A stretch of DNA of 27,840 nt from RGIG6307 sp964424345 (GTDB lineage Bacteria; Bacillota; Clostridia; Lachnospirales; Lachnospiraceae). Positions 16,863-24,866 of this stretch are shown piece after piece. Position 1 is the stretch's first letter. Every line of letters begins with the position of its first letter. The notes under the pieces are model-generated. The model was not told the DNA's origin and did not search any database. It worked only from the letters and a program-made list of their open reading frames with translations. The DNA is taken from the NCBI GenBank assembly GCA_964424345.1, contig CAYRIK010000022.1, positions 1 to 27,840 of the forward strand, given 5' to 3'. The translations under genes and the position numbers were made by a program.

Positions 16863-17969
16863 TTAGTTCACGATAACCTGCTGTCCCTCAGACAAGCCAT
16901 CTAATATCCAAGCAACCGATTTTGTACTCATACCAGTTGTTACAAAACGTTTATGTACTGCACCATCTTCCAAAATATAAACGTAATCTTTACCTTCTTC
17001 TTTGTTGATGGCTTTTTTATCTATCAGCAATACATCTTCTAATCGCTGATATTCTGCTTCAAATTCAAAGCCTCCCATGCCAAACATCATCATTCGCATT
17101 GGAAGTTCTTCATCTAATGCAATCAATGCATAATCCTGATTTACACTGGAAGGTAATATATTTGGTGCAGAAATCACATGACCTGCATATACTTTTCCAG
17201 AAGTCTGGTTTGGCATTTTAATTGTTACATCCATATTATAGCGAAGTTTTCCATCTGCATTTTTTACTTTTAACAAAATTTCATCGGTTCGATACATAGA
17301 AATCAAACGTTCTCCCACTTCTATGTCATCTCCTTCAGAAGCATATGAAATAGAACCAATCATTCCATCAAAAGGTGCAACTAACTTATTACTAGAAATT
17401 AGTTCCTTATATTCTGCAATCTGTTCTTCTAATGCTGCAATTGCTTTTTCTGTCTCATATACATAACGTTCATAAGCAATCTGCTGTTTTTCAACATTTA
17501 ATACCGCTACACGGTAAGAATAGCTATTTTCAATTTCTTCAGCTTTCGTTCTTGCTTTTTCAAGTTCTACTTCCTGTGCATCTTTCTTTCTCGTATAGTC
17601 TTCTTTTTTTCTTAAAAGCTGAAGTTCCATTTCTTCTAATTTAATCTTATCTGATTCAATCTCAAATGTCATAAGAACATCTCCAGCTTTTACTTCCTGT
17701 CCTTTTTCTACAAGAATTTCTTTCATTGTAGTTCCATTTGTTTCCCAACACAAATCTACAGGAGTTGGAAATTCCATAGAAACAGAACCTGTACTTGTCA
17801 TAACATATTCGTCAAGCTGTGCTTCAATCGTATTATAGTTTACTTTTTCCGGTGCAAGCATAGTTGTTTCTAAAACTGCCTGTTCTTGTTCTTCTCCACA
17901 TCCAGTCAGGCAAAAACATACAGCGGTCACTGCAAGAAACAGGGATGTTTTGATTTTATTCTTTAACAT
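16863..17969 (-). CDS. Efflux adaptor lipoprotein (HlyD/MacA-like), copy 3
   Basis: Predicted 368-residue membrane-fusion-type adaptor. The signal peptide ends in lipobox LTGC with Cys24, so it should be lipid-anchored outside the membrane. Next come the first half of the lipoyl-like domain, a long charged coiled coil (about 110-195, rich in Glu, Lys and Ala), the return strand LVAPFDGMIGSI, and beta-barrel domains ending GLSEGQQVIVN. This order is that of YknX/MacA adaptors. The start ATG has AAGGAG 8 nt upstream and the gene overlaps the preceding adaptor by 14 bp. It is the adaptor closest to the permease gene. A dedicated role among the three adaptors cannot be assigned. Confidence 0.88.
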   Translation of the reverse strand: MLKNKIKTSLFLAVTAVCFCLTGCGEEQEQAVLETTMLAPEKVNYNTIEAQLDEYVMTSTGSVSMEFPTPVDLCWETNGTTMKEILVEKGQEVKAGDVLMTFEIESDKIKLEEMELQLLRKKEDYTRKKDAQEVELEKARTKAEEIENSYSYRVAVLNVEKQQIAYERYVYETEKAIAALEEQIAEYKELISSNKLVAPFDGMIGSISYASEGDDIEVGERLISMYRTDEILLKVKNADGKLRYNMDVTIKMPNQTSGKVYAGHVISAPNILPSSVNQDYALIALDEELPMRMMMFGMGGFEFEAEYQRLEDVLLIDKKAINKEEGKDYVYILEDGAVHKRFVTTGMSTKSVAWILDGLSEGQQVIVN

Positions 17970-19044
17970 AAACTACATCTCCTTCCTGAAGACCTTCTAA
18001 AATCTCTGCCTTCACTTCATTACTGATTCCAACTGTTACATCACAACGAACTCTCTGACCATCAATAATCTTATATACATAACGGCCTTTCGCATCTCTA
18101 TGAAGTGCATTAACTGGGATAGTCAACACATCTTCTTTGTACATATTCCAGATTTTTAAAACAGCATATTCTCCACTGGCAATCTCTGCATCTGTATCAT
18201 TCATTGTAAATTTACTCTTAACTTCTTCTCCAGATAATACCATTGTCATATATTCACTATCATCTAACGGCTCATAAGTTACTTCGTATTCTGTCTCTCC
18301 AATCTGAGCTGTAATCTTATATGCATTTTTAATCACATTATTTGCAATATACTCAGAAGAAATATACACATCTGTTTCATCTGCAATACATACAACCGGT
18401 GTCAGATTTTTGATTCTGCCGCCTGATGCTGTCTCACTAACATATACAACCGTTCCATCCATTGGTGCTGTCAGCTCTGTCTTTGAAATCTCACTTCTCA
18501 TTTCATAGACTTGCTTCTGCAAACGTTCTACTTCCAAAGCTGTTAATTGCTGTTCTTCTTCCAGTTCTAATTCCAACAACTTCACTTCCATCTGCTGTGC
18601 AAGTATTTCTTCTTCAGAACCTCTTTGATCCTGCAAACGTTTTAACTGTACTTTTGCAATTTCAATATCTGCTGCCATGTCACGCTCGTCAAATTCCTGT
18701 TCTGTCAAAATATCTGCAATTTCTTCTTCCAAATCGTGAATCTTTTCTAAAACTTCTTCATCTTCTAATTTTACAAGTAACTGACCTTTTGTTACATGGT
18801 CTCCAACAGATACATAAAAATTCTCTAATGTGCCGTCTATATCAAAAGAATACGCTTCCACGCTAGGAACTACTTCTCCATTATAAATGCTCATAGAATA
18901 CATATCTCCAACCGTTGCAGTCGCAGTATCCATTTCCACACCAACAGGCTCTAACAATTCAGGTACTTGCACTTGGGCTTTCTGACAGCCGGACAATCCG
19001 GTCAGTGCCAGAACTAACATACTGCATACTATATACTTTTTCAT
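17956..19044 (-). CDS. Efflux adaptor lipoprotein (HlyD/MacA-like), copy 2
   Basis: Predicted 362-residue adaptor with lipobox LSGC (Cys20). A lipoyl half-motif (VGDHVTKGQLLVKLEDEEVL) leads into an acidic coiled coil (about 95-195). The return motif ELTAPMDGTVVYV follows, then C-terminal barrel domains ending GLQEGDVVYVKE. It shares architecture but only modest sequence with its two neighbours, so the duplication is old. The start ATG is preceded by GGAGGAG. It lies 12 nt after the first adaptor gene and overlaps the third. Confidence 0.88.
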   Translation of the reverse strand: MKKYIVCSMLVLALTGLSGCQKAQVQVPELLEPVGVEMDTATATVGDMYSMSIYNGEVVPSVEAYSFDIDGTLENFYVSVGDHVTKGQLLVKLEDEEVLEKIHDLEEEIADILTEQEFDERDMAADIEIAKVQLKRLQDQRGSEEEILAQQMEVKLLELELEEEQQLTALEVERLQKQVYEMRSEISKTELTAPMDGTVVYVSETASGGRIKNLTPVVCIADETDVYISSEYIANNVIKNAYKITAQIGETEYEVTYEPLDDSEYMTMVLSGEEVKSKFTMNDTDAEIASGEYAVLKIWNMYKEDVLTIPVNALHRDAKGRYVYKIIDGQRVRCDVTVGISNEVKAEILEGLQEGDVVYVKE

Positions 19045-19056
19045 TCCGACTCCTCC

Positions 19057-20136
19057 CTAATCCAAAAGCACGCTGTCGCCTTCTTGCAGACCGCTAAACA
19101 CTTCTATTACATTACCAAATTCTTTGCCGACAGTAACATCCTTTGTTTCTCTCAAGCCATCTTCATTTAATACATATACAAATTGTTTTCCGCCAGCAGT
19201 CTTAATTGCTTTTTTATTTACATATAAAACATCTTCGCTAAACTCTGTGATCACTTCAATCTGTCCTGTATTTCCGCTTTCCAATGTTGGGTCTGGCTGC
19301 AATAACTGGAAATAAGCCTTCTTTTCTTTTCCATCATCAGCTAAACCAAATAAAGAAGCATCTACACACACTGCTTCATACTGCTTTTTGCTCTTTGTAA
19401 TAATGACTTCATCGCCAAGCTCAAAATATTCAGCATTATCACCCTTTACTACAAACGCAGTAGAATCCATATCAGCTATTGTAACCATGATTCTTTCTTC
19501 CATAGAAGCCTCTTTTTCCTGTATGCTTCGTACATAAATAACAGTTCCATCCATCGTTGCATACAGCTTACGATTACTCATATCTGCCTTTAATTCCTGA
19601 AGTCTAAGCTCTTTGATATGTGCAGAGTCGTTATTATTTTCTAATTTTAAAATATATTTTGCATCTACTACAGCTTTTTTTGCCTGATATGTATCACTTT
19701 CCACATCATACTTTGCTTCTAATATCTGATTTTCTGCTTCCCAGCTTTCCATCATATAGCTTCTTTGAATACGCAATACTTCTAATTCATATTCTAACTG
19801 ACTAATCTGCTCTGGAAGTGTTCCGGTTTCTAATTCTGCCACAAGCTGACCTTTTTTTACTTCCTGACCACTTGTAACATAAATACCTTTGATAATTTCT
19901 CCTGATACACGAAAGCTTAAAGATTCCTGACTTGCTGGCATATAACTGCAAGAAACATTCTTTGTTGTAGAAAGATCTCCTCTTAACACGTTAGCAAGCT
20001 TATGTTCTTCTGCTTCATATGTTCGTATGACTGGCGCAGCAGGAAATGTCTCTTCTGCTGGCAAGATCTGACAACCACTTAAAAATAAAGATGAGCCGAC
20101 CACAATTGGCAGCCACTTCATATATTTTCTATTCAT
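19057..20136 (-). CDS. Efflux adaptor lipoprotein (HlyD/MacA-like), copy 1
   Basis: Predicted 359-residue adaptor, first gene of the exporter operon. Lipobox LSGC places the anchor at Cys22. It has the motif SGQEVKKGQLVAELETG, a coiled coil, the return motif LYATMDGTVIYVRS and barrel domains ending GLQEGDSVLLD. The frame is open to an ATG at 20175, but that codon overlaps the predicted -10 box. The ATG at 20136 has GGAG about 9 nt upstream and starts a proper lipoprotein signal peptide, so I use it. Confidence 0.88.
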   Translation of the reverse strand: MNRKYMKWLPIVVGSSLFLSGCQILPAEETFPAAPVIRTYEAEEHKLANVLRGDLSTTKNVSCSYMPASQESLSFRVSGEIIKGIYVTSGQEVKKGQLVAELETGTLPEQISQLEYELEVLRIQRSYMMESWEAENQILEAKYDVESDTYQAKKAVVDAKYILKLENNNDSAHIKELRLQELKADMSNRKLYATMDGTVIYVRSIQEKEASMEERIMVTIADMDSTAFVVKGDNAEYFELGDEVIITKSKKQYEAVCVDASLFGLADDGKEKKAYFQLLQPDPTLESGNTGQIEVITEFSEDVLYVNKKAIKTAGGKQFVYVLNEDGLRETKDVTVGKEFGNVIEVFSGLQEGDSVLLD

Positions 20137-20173
20137 AGACTTTATCTCCATATTTCTACAAAATCCTGTATAC

Positions 20174-20202
20174 ATTTTACAGAAAATTCCAATAATTTAC
20201 AA
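20174..20202 (-). promoter_or_regulatory. Promoter of the six-gene ABC exporter operon
   Basis: On the minus strand TTGTAA (20202-20197) is followed after 17 bp by TAAAAT (20179-20174). The predicted start near 20167 gives a leader of about 30 nt before the ATG at 20136. Confidence 0.6.
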
Positions 20203-20354
20203 CGTAAAGGTAAACAAAATTTCATTTGTTTTTTGTGCATAACGCCAAAAACCTTTTTGTGGAATTTGCTTTTTTCGTTTATTGTCACAACTTTTTTACT
20301 CATATTCAGCCTTGTTAAATGGTCTGTGCGTTTGTAAATAGGAAGTTTTTTGCA

Positions 20355-20400
20355 GCGTTTTTATATACCGGAAACAATTATTTCCTTATATACAAAAAAA
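20355..20400. repeat. Imperfect AT-rich palindrome after the tRNA-Leu terminator
   Basis: The plus strand begins GTTTTTATATAC, has GGAAA facing TTTCC across a short loop, and ends in TATATAC plus A's. The outline, including the GTTTTTATATAC start and the position just beyond a minus-strand terminator, matches the element at 8969-9011. Confidence 0.45.
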
Positions 20401-20436
20401 GTGCCAGAAATACTATAAAAGTATTTCTGACACTTT
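20394..20436 (-). terminator. Intrinsic terminator of tRNA-Leu
   Basis: AAAGTG followed by CAGAAATACT (20398-20414) pairs with AGTATTTCTG and CACTTT (20420-20436), with one mismatch. A run of seven T's follows on the minus strand (20400-20394). Confidence 0.9.
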
Positions 20437-20449
20437 AACATCTTATAAA

Positions 20450-20530
20450 TGCGGGTGACAGGACTTGAACCTGCACGTCGGGGACACCAGAACCTAAATC
20501 TGGCGCGTCTGCCAATTCCGCCACACCCGC
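20450..20530 (-). tRNA. tRNA-Leu (anticodon UAG)
   Basis: The minus strand folds as a class II tRNA. The acceptor stem GCGGGTG pairs with CACCCGC, the D-arm is GGCGGAATTGGCAGAC, the anticodon arm is CCAGA-TTTAGGT-TCTGG with anticodon TAG, a long variable arm follows, and the T-loop is GGTTCAAGTCC. The discriminator is A and no CCA is encoded. It has its own promoter and terminator, so it is a single-gene unit. Confidence 0.96.
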
Positions 20531-20551
20531 GTATGTAATTAATACCAAGTT

Positions 20552-20580
20552 AGTTTACCAGTCTTTGTGTTATCTGTCAA
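20552..20580 (-). promoter_or_regulatory. Promoter of tRNA-Leu
   Basis: On the minus strand consensus TTGACA (20580-20575) is followed after 17 bp by TAAACT (20557-20552), about 20 nt upstream of the mature tRNA 5' end. Confidence 0.85.
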
Positions 20581-20635
20581 ATGTTTTTTGTACTATTTTT
20601 ATATTTTTCAGAAAAATACAACTTTTTATAATAAG

Positions 20636-20665
20636 CAAAAATGCAGCCGGCAATTACCGACTGCA
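20636..20665 (-). terminator. Intrinsic terminator of the cation/proton antiporter gene
   Basis: TGCAGCCGG (20642-20650) pairs with CCGACTGCA (20657-20665), allowing one G-T pair. TTTTT follows on the minus strand. Confidence 0.8.
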
Positions 20666-20682
20666 CTTTATATCATTATGTA

Positions 20683-21975
20683 TTATTTTGCTTTGCGAAC
20701 GATTTCTTTTGTCTTATTTTCAACACGAGCACTTGTTCTGCCTTCTGGCTTAATTTCGCCTGCTGCAATCAAGGACTTCTTTGTTAATGTAGGACCTACT
20801 AATTCGTATACTAATACAGAAAGTAATACTACGTTTCGTACTAAACTGCCATCAGAAAGGCTTGTAGCTGTCATTGCCATACCAAGTGCAACACCTGCCT
20901 GTGGAAGTAATGTGATACCAAGATACTTTGTAATATTTTCATCACACTTTGTCATAGCACAGCTTGCATATGCACCGCCAATCTTACCTGCTGAACGGAA
21001 GATGATGTAAATTACACCTACGATCAATGCTGCTGGGTTTGCTAAAATCTTTAAGTCTAATTCTGCACCGGATAAGATGAAGAATAAAATACTTACAGGG
21101 CCTGTCCAACGATCAACTCTATCCATCAATTCTTCGGATGTCTCACAAATATTGCAGAATACAGTACCCATCATCATACATACTAACAATAAAGAGAAAC
21201 CACAGTGTACACCACCGATTTCAAAGCTGCATAAAGAAAGACCTACTGTTAATAAAACAAATGCGATAGATACAGACATACGCTTGCTTCTGGAATGGAA
21301 ATATTTTTCAAGAGCATGTAAAGCAAGACCTGCTGCTGCACCTAAAATTACAGATAAACCAATCTCAAGCAATGGCTCTAATGCTACGTTTACAATGTTG
21401 ATTGTACCCTGCTCTAAAGCACCTGCGATACCAAAAGATACAGAGAATAAAATGAGACCTACTGCATCATCGATTGCTACTACCATCAATAACAACTTTG
21501 TCATAGGACCATCTGCTTTATACTGACGTACTACCATTAAAGTTGCTGCTGGAGCTGTAGCTGCTGCAATCGCACCAAGTGTAATTGCTGCTGAAACAGA
21601 AATCAGGCTAGGATTGATAAAGTGTAATGCTAATAACGCAATATCTACGATTACTGTAGTAATAACAGCCTGTAAAACACCAATAACGATTGCCTGCTTA
21701 CCCATTTTCTTAAGCTGGGAAAGACGGAATTCATTACCCATTGCAAAAGCAATAAAACCAAGTGCAACCTGACTGATAATCTTATAATTTTCTACGTTTT
21801 CTAAAGAACTAAAACCGATACCTAAAATATCAAGCTTTCCTAAGAAAAATGGTCCTAATAAAAGACCTGTGATCAAGTATGCTGTAACAGCTGGAAGTTT
21901 AAGCACTTTAGCAAGACGGGACATTAAAAGACCTGCAATCAATGCTACGGCTAAACAAATTAAAATTTCGTTCAT
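20683..21975 (-). CDS. Cation/proton antiporter (CPA2, KefB/NapA-like)
   Basis: Predicted 430-residue membrane protein of the monovalent cation/proton antiporter-2 family, about 12 hydrophobic segments. It starts with the usual MNEILICLAVALIAGLL and LPAVTAYLITGLLLGP. The centre has the paired acidic residues AIDDAVG, the hallmark of electrogenic Na+(K+)/H+ exchange, after the stretch ATAPAATLMVVRQY. It lacks the C-terminal RCK/TrkA-N domain found in KefB/KefC and ends in a short basic tail, so it is a membrane-only form. The ATG at 21975 has GAGGG about 12 nt upstream. It has its own promoter although it lies only 82 nt downstream of sdaAA. Likely role: pH and sodium homeostasis; the cation cannot be read from the sequence. 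Confidence 0.88.
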   Translation of the reverse strand: MNEILICLAVALIAGLLMSRLAKVLKLPAVTAYLITGLLLGPFFLGKLDILGIGFSSLENVENYKIISQVALGFIAFAMGNEFRLSQLKKMGKQAIVIGVLQAVITTVIVDIALLALHFINPSLISVSAAITLGAIAAATAPAATLMVVRQYKADGPMTKLLLMVVAIDDAVGLILFSVSFGIAGALEQGTINIVNVALEPLLEIGLSVILGAAAGLALHALEKYFHSRSKRMSVSIAFVLLTVGLSLCSFEIGGVHCGFSLLLVCMMMGTVFCNICETSEELMDRVDRWTGPVSILFFILSGAELDLKILANPAALIVGVIYIIFRSAGKIGGAYASCAMTKCDENITKYLGITLLPQAGVALGMAMTATSLSDGSLVRNVVLLSVLVYELVGPTLTKKSLIAAGEIKPEGRTSARVENKTKEIVRKAK

Positions 21976-22002
21976 AATATATATACCCTCACTTTCGGGT
22001 AC

Positions 22003-22031
22003 ATTATACTCCCGACTATTTTAAAATGCAA
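22003..22031 (-). promoter_or_regulatory. Promoter of the cation/proton antiporter gene
   Basis: On the minus strand TTGCAT (22031-22026) is followed after 17 bp by TATAAT (22008-22003). The 5' leader is only about 20 nt. Confidence 0.7.
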
Positions 22032-22057
22032 TGCTCTTTTTGTAGAATTCTGACAAA

Positions 22058-22927
22058 TTATGCATTCAATTTTTGAGCAATTTTCTGAGCAGAAGGGGTA
22101 ATTGCCAATCCTTCTTGACTTGTTTCCTTCAAACATGGTGGCAACAGCTTACCAATACGTCTCATAGAGTCAATTACTTCATCTGGAACAATTGCACTGC
22201 GAATACCTGCCATAGTCATCTGAGAAGATACTACCGCATTTACTGCACCAGATACATTACGTTTAATACAAGGAACTTCTACAAGTCCTGCTACAGGGTC
22301 ACAAGTAAGACCAAGCATATTTTTCAGAGCAAGTGCTGAAGCGTGTACGATTGCTTCATTATCTCCACCTTCTAAATATGTGACAGCACCTGCTGCCATA
22401 GCACTTGCAGAACCGATTTCTGCCTGACATCCGCCCTCTGCACCTGAAATACTTGCACTCGCTGCCAATACCTCTCCAATGCCTGCCGCAACGAACAAAG
22501 CCTCTACCATACGGTCTTCTGGAACATGCTTATACTCTTCATAAGATAACAGTACAGCTGGAATAACACCGCAAGAACCTGCAGTTGGAGCAGCTACGAT
22601 ACGTTTCATACACGCATTGGACTCTCCCATCTTTACTGCCTTTTCCATAACAGAAGTTAAAAAATCACCAACAAGACGATTTGGAGCTGTACGGAATGCT
22701 TCTAATTTAGCACCATCTCCACCTGCAAGACCACTTGCAGAACGAAGGCTTGCATCATAATCTTTATCTGCCATGCGCATTGCCTGATACATACCACGCA
22801 TTGTTTCAAAAGATGTTTCTCTTTCTACAGCTCTTTCTTTCATATCATCTAACAGTACAGCTTCCCAAAAAGGAATATTTCCTGCTTTGCTTGCTTCTAA
22901 TATCGCATGTAAACTTGTAAAACTCAT
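22058..22927 (-). CDS. sdaAA: L-serine dehydratase, iron-sulfur alpha subunit
   Basis: Predicted 289-residue catalytic subunit of the oxygen-sensitive [4Fe-4S] L-serine dehydratase, converting L-serine to pyruvate and ammonia. Conserved segments seen are APTAGSCGVIPAVLLSYEE, SGAEGGCQAEIG, LTCDPVAGLVEVPCIKRN, and the many Cys residues expected for cluster binding. Length is normal for the two-subunit type. The start ATG has GGAGGG 6 nt upstream and lies 2 nt after the beta-subunit stop, so the two genes are translationally coupled. Confidence 0.95.
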   Translation of the reverse strand: MSFTSLHAILEASKAGNIPFWEAVLLDDMKERAVERETSFETMRGMYQAMRMADKDYDASLRSASGLAGGDGAKLEAFRTAPNRLVGDFLTSVMEKAVKMGESNACMKRIVAAPTAGSCGVIPAVLLSYEEYKHVPEDRMVEALFVAAGIGEVLAASASISGAEGGCQAEIGSASAMAAGAVTYLEGGDNEAIVHASALALKNMLGLTCDPVAGLVEVPCIKRNVSGAVNAVVSSQMTMAGIRSAIVPDEVIDSMRRIGKLLPPCLKETSQEGLAITPSAQKIAQKLNA

Positions 22928-22929
22928 AA

Positions 22930-23592
22930 TTATCCCTCCAAGCTGTAATATGTGACGCTTACTACGCCATCCATCTGTCTTAATTCTTCTATCGCAGCTT
23001 CTTTCAATTCATGGTCACATTCTATGATCATGACTGCATTTTCTCCTCGCACAGAACGATTTAATTTCATCGTTGCAATATTAATATCACGTTTTGCTAA
23101 AATACCTGAAACCTCTGCTACACGTCCTGGAAGATCTCTATTATGAATAATCAGTGTTGGATAATCGCCAGAGAAATTTGCAGCCTGTCCATCAATAGAC
23201 GCTATATTGATTAAGGAACCTCCAACGGATTCTCCAACTACTTCTAAATATCTGCCATCTGCACCAGTCAATTTTAATAATACGGAATTTGGATGAGCAT
23301 CTTTAATATCTGTTTCCCCAAAAGAAAACTCCATATTCGCCTTTTTTGCCTCTTCAAAGCTGTGAGGTATGCGTTTATCGTCTGGCTTCATACCAAGCAG
23401 ACCTGCCACTAAGGCTAAATTTGTACCATGACCTTTACCTGTCAGTAAAAAAGAACCATGTAATAAGATTTCTGCTTTTACGATAGGCTGTGCCATTAAT
23501 TTACGAGCAACATAACCAATCTTGCAAGCACCTGCCGTATGCGAACTGGAAGGTCCTACCATAACCGGACCAATAATATCAAATATGTTCAT
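22930..23592 (-). CDS. sdaAB: L-serine dehydratase, iron-sulfur beta subunit
   Basis: Predicted 220-residue partner subunit. It starts MNIFDIIGPVMVGPSSSHTAGA, the family signature, and ends with an ACT domain (about 145-220, from NRDLPGRVAEVSGILAKRDI) that usually senses the amino acid. The open frame reaches 23658, but the ATG at 23592 gives the standard N-terminus and has AGAGGA about 9 nt upstream. It precedes sdaAA as in other Firmicutes. Confidence 0.94.
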   Translation of the reverse strand: MNIFDIIGPVMVGPSSSHTAGACKIGYVARKLMAQPIVKAEILLHGSFLLTGKGHGTNLALVAGLLGMKPDDKRIPHSFEEAKKANMEFSFGETDIKDAHPNSVLLKLTGADGRYLEVVGESVGGSLINIASIDGQAANFSGDYPTLIIHNRDLPGRVAEVSGILAKRDINIATMKLNRSVRGENAVMIIECDHELKEAAIEELRQMDGVVSVTYYSLEG

Positions 23593-23660
23593 AACTATAT
23601 TCCTCTCATAGCATTTTACGTTTTCTTGCCTGTCACAAACAACGTTTATGACTACCACTC

Positions 23661-23688
23661 ATTACATCATAACCTGTAAATCCGTCAA
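23661..23688 (-). promoter_or_regulatory. Possible promoter of sdaAB-sdaAA
   Basis: On the minus strand TTGACG (23688-23683) is followed after 16 bp by TGTAAT (23666-23661), leaving a leader of about 60 nt. A second, weaker TTGTTT/TAAAAT pair lies nearer the gene, so the start site is uncertain. Confidence 0.4.
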
Positions 23689-23706
23689 ATGCAAGCAAAC
23701 TCTTTC

Positions 23707-24657
23707 CTAAAGAATAAATAATAATGCTAAATATACTACATACATGATGACATAAATTACACCATTTGCTCTTGACATTTTTTCTTTTGGTTTTGTAAAC
23801 CCAAACAAAGATAATACAATCAGAGAAATGAGTAAAATTACCATCTGTACGTTATATGTTACATTGTAATTTAATGGAATGATCAAAGCAGATACACCGA
23901 TGATCATAAGCATATTAAAGATGTTAGAACCGATAATATTTCCGATTGCAATATCATCGTTTCCTTTGATTGCTGCTACGACACTTGTTACTAATTCTGG
24001 AAGACTTGTTCCAATTGCTAAAATAGTAAGGCCGATTACTTTTTCGCTGATATGTAACTGATGTGCAATCACAACTGCATTATCAACTGTAAAATCTCCA
24101 CCAATCTTTAATGCTACGATACCTACGATTACAAGTAAAATACTCTTTAACATAGAATCGCTATTTTCTGTTTCGTTCTTTTCTTCTTCTGAAGCTGCGG
24201 CAATACCCTGTTTTGCTACATAGAAAGTATATGCAAGAAATCCGCAAAACAATACGAGTAAAAATAAACCTTCTAAACGTGAAATAACATTTCCTGTGTT
24301 GCATAAAAGCATAAATATTGCAGCAAATGCAAAACACATAGGAATTTCAATCTTCATAGTAGACTTCTGGAACTTTACAGGCTGAATCAATGCAGAAACA
24401 CCTAAAATCAGTAATAAATTACAAATATTAGAACCAATGATATTTCCAATAGACATATCAGGTGATCCCATAAGGGCAGATGTTGTGCTTACAAACAACT
24501 CTGGCATTGAGGTACCGATAGACACGATTGTCAAACCAATTACAATTTCCGGAATATGAAACTTCTTTGCGATGCTGCTTGCACCATCCACTAAAAAATC
24601 TGCACCTTTAATCAAAAGTACAAAACCAAGAATGATAAATAAAATTTCTTTTATCAT
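23707..24657 (-). CDS. Calcium/sodium antiporter (CaCA family, YrbG-like)
   Basis: Predicted 316-residue membrane protein with two inverted halves. Each half has the alpha-repeat: VIGLTIVSIGTSMPELFVS with GNIIGSNICN in the first, and VIGLTILAIGTSLPELVTS with GNIIGSNIFN in the second. The paired GTSxPEL and GNIIGSN motifs contain the acidic and polar residues that bind Ca2+/Na+ in NCX-type exchangers. The frame is open to 24699, but the ATG at 24657 has AGGAGG 7 nt upstream. It probably extrudes Ca2+ using the sodium or proton gradient. It is divergent from the Ca2+ ATPase, an arrangement that suggests a shared calcium role. Confidence 0.92.
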   Translation of the reverse strand: MIKEILFIILGFVLLIKGADFLVDGASSIAKKFHIPEIVIGLTIVSIGTSMPELFVSTTSALMGSPDMSIGNIIGSNICNLLLILGVSALIQPVKFQKSTMKIEIPMCFAFAAIFMLLCNTGNVISRLEGLFLLVLFCGFLAYTFYVAKQGIAAASEEEKNETENSDSMLKSILLVIVGIVALKIGGDFTVDNAVVIAHQLHISEKVIGLTILAIGTSLPELVTSVVAAIKGNDDIAIGNIIGSNIFNMLMIIGVSALIIPLNYNVTYNVQMVILLISLIVLSLFGFTKPKEKMSRANGVIYVIMYVVYLALLFIL

Positions 24658-24702
24658 CTTTTTTCCTCCTAAACTTATCATTTTTTTGAATAACTCCAAA
24701 TC

Positions 24703-24731
24703 TTTATATCATCGGAGTCGTACTTTGTCAA
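24703..24731 (-). promoter_or_regulatory. Promoter of the Ca2+/Na+ antiporter gene
   Basis: On the minus strand consensus TTGACA (24731-24726) is followed after 17 bp by TATAAA (24708-24703). ACTCC and GGAGT repeats flank the -10 box at 17-bp spacing and could be an operator. Confidence 0.8.
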
Positions 24732-24795
24732 ATACTTCTTGTTTATCGTTCACGAAATGCACTTATATTCATCCCTATCGTGCAGAAAATGTAAA

Positions 24796-24824
24796 TTGCA
24801 GGTTTCTTCCTATTATAGTATGAT
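24796..24824 (+). promoter_or_regulatory. Promoter of the Ca2+ ATPase gene
   Basis: TTGCAG (24796-24801) is followed after 17 bp by TATGAT (24819-24824). It lies about 65 bp from the divergent antiporter promoter. The leader before the start at 24867 is about 35 nt. Confidence 0.65.
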
Positions 24825-24866
24825 ATAGAAAAAGTATTGTATAAAAACAAAAGGAGGCGTTTCATT

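Larger units (their letters stand above)
20137..20449. other. 313-nt intergenic region between exporter operon and tRNA-Leu
   Basis: It holds the exporter promoter (20174-20202), an imperfect palindrome CCAAAAACC/TTTTTGTGG around 20245-20262 that could be an operator, the AT-rich element at 20355-20400 and the tRNA terminator. A 53-codon open frame (20303 to 20142, minus) also crosses it; I regard it as doubtful. Confidence 0.6.

Noticed and set aside
21981..21998. TACCC/GGGTA hairpin over the antiporter ribosome site as a riboswitch
   Set aside because: The predicted transcript begins inside or at the edge of the left arm, so the hairpin may not form in the RNA, and it matches no riboswitch class I know.
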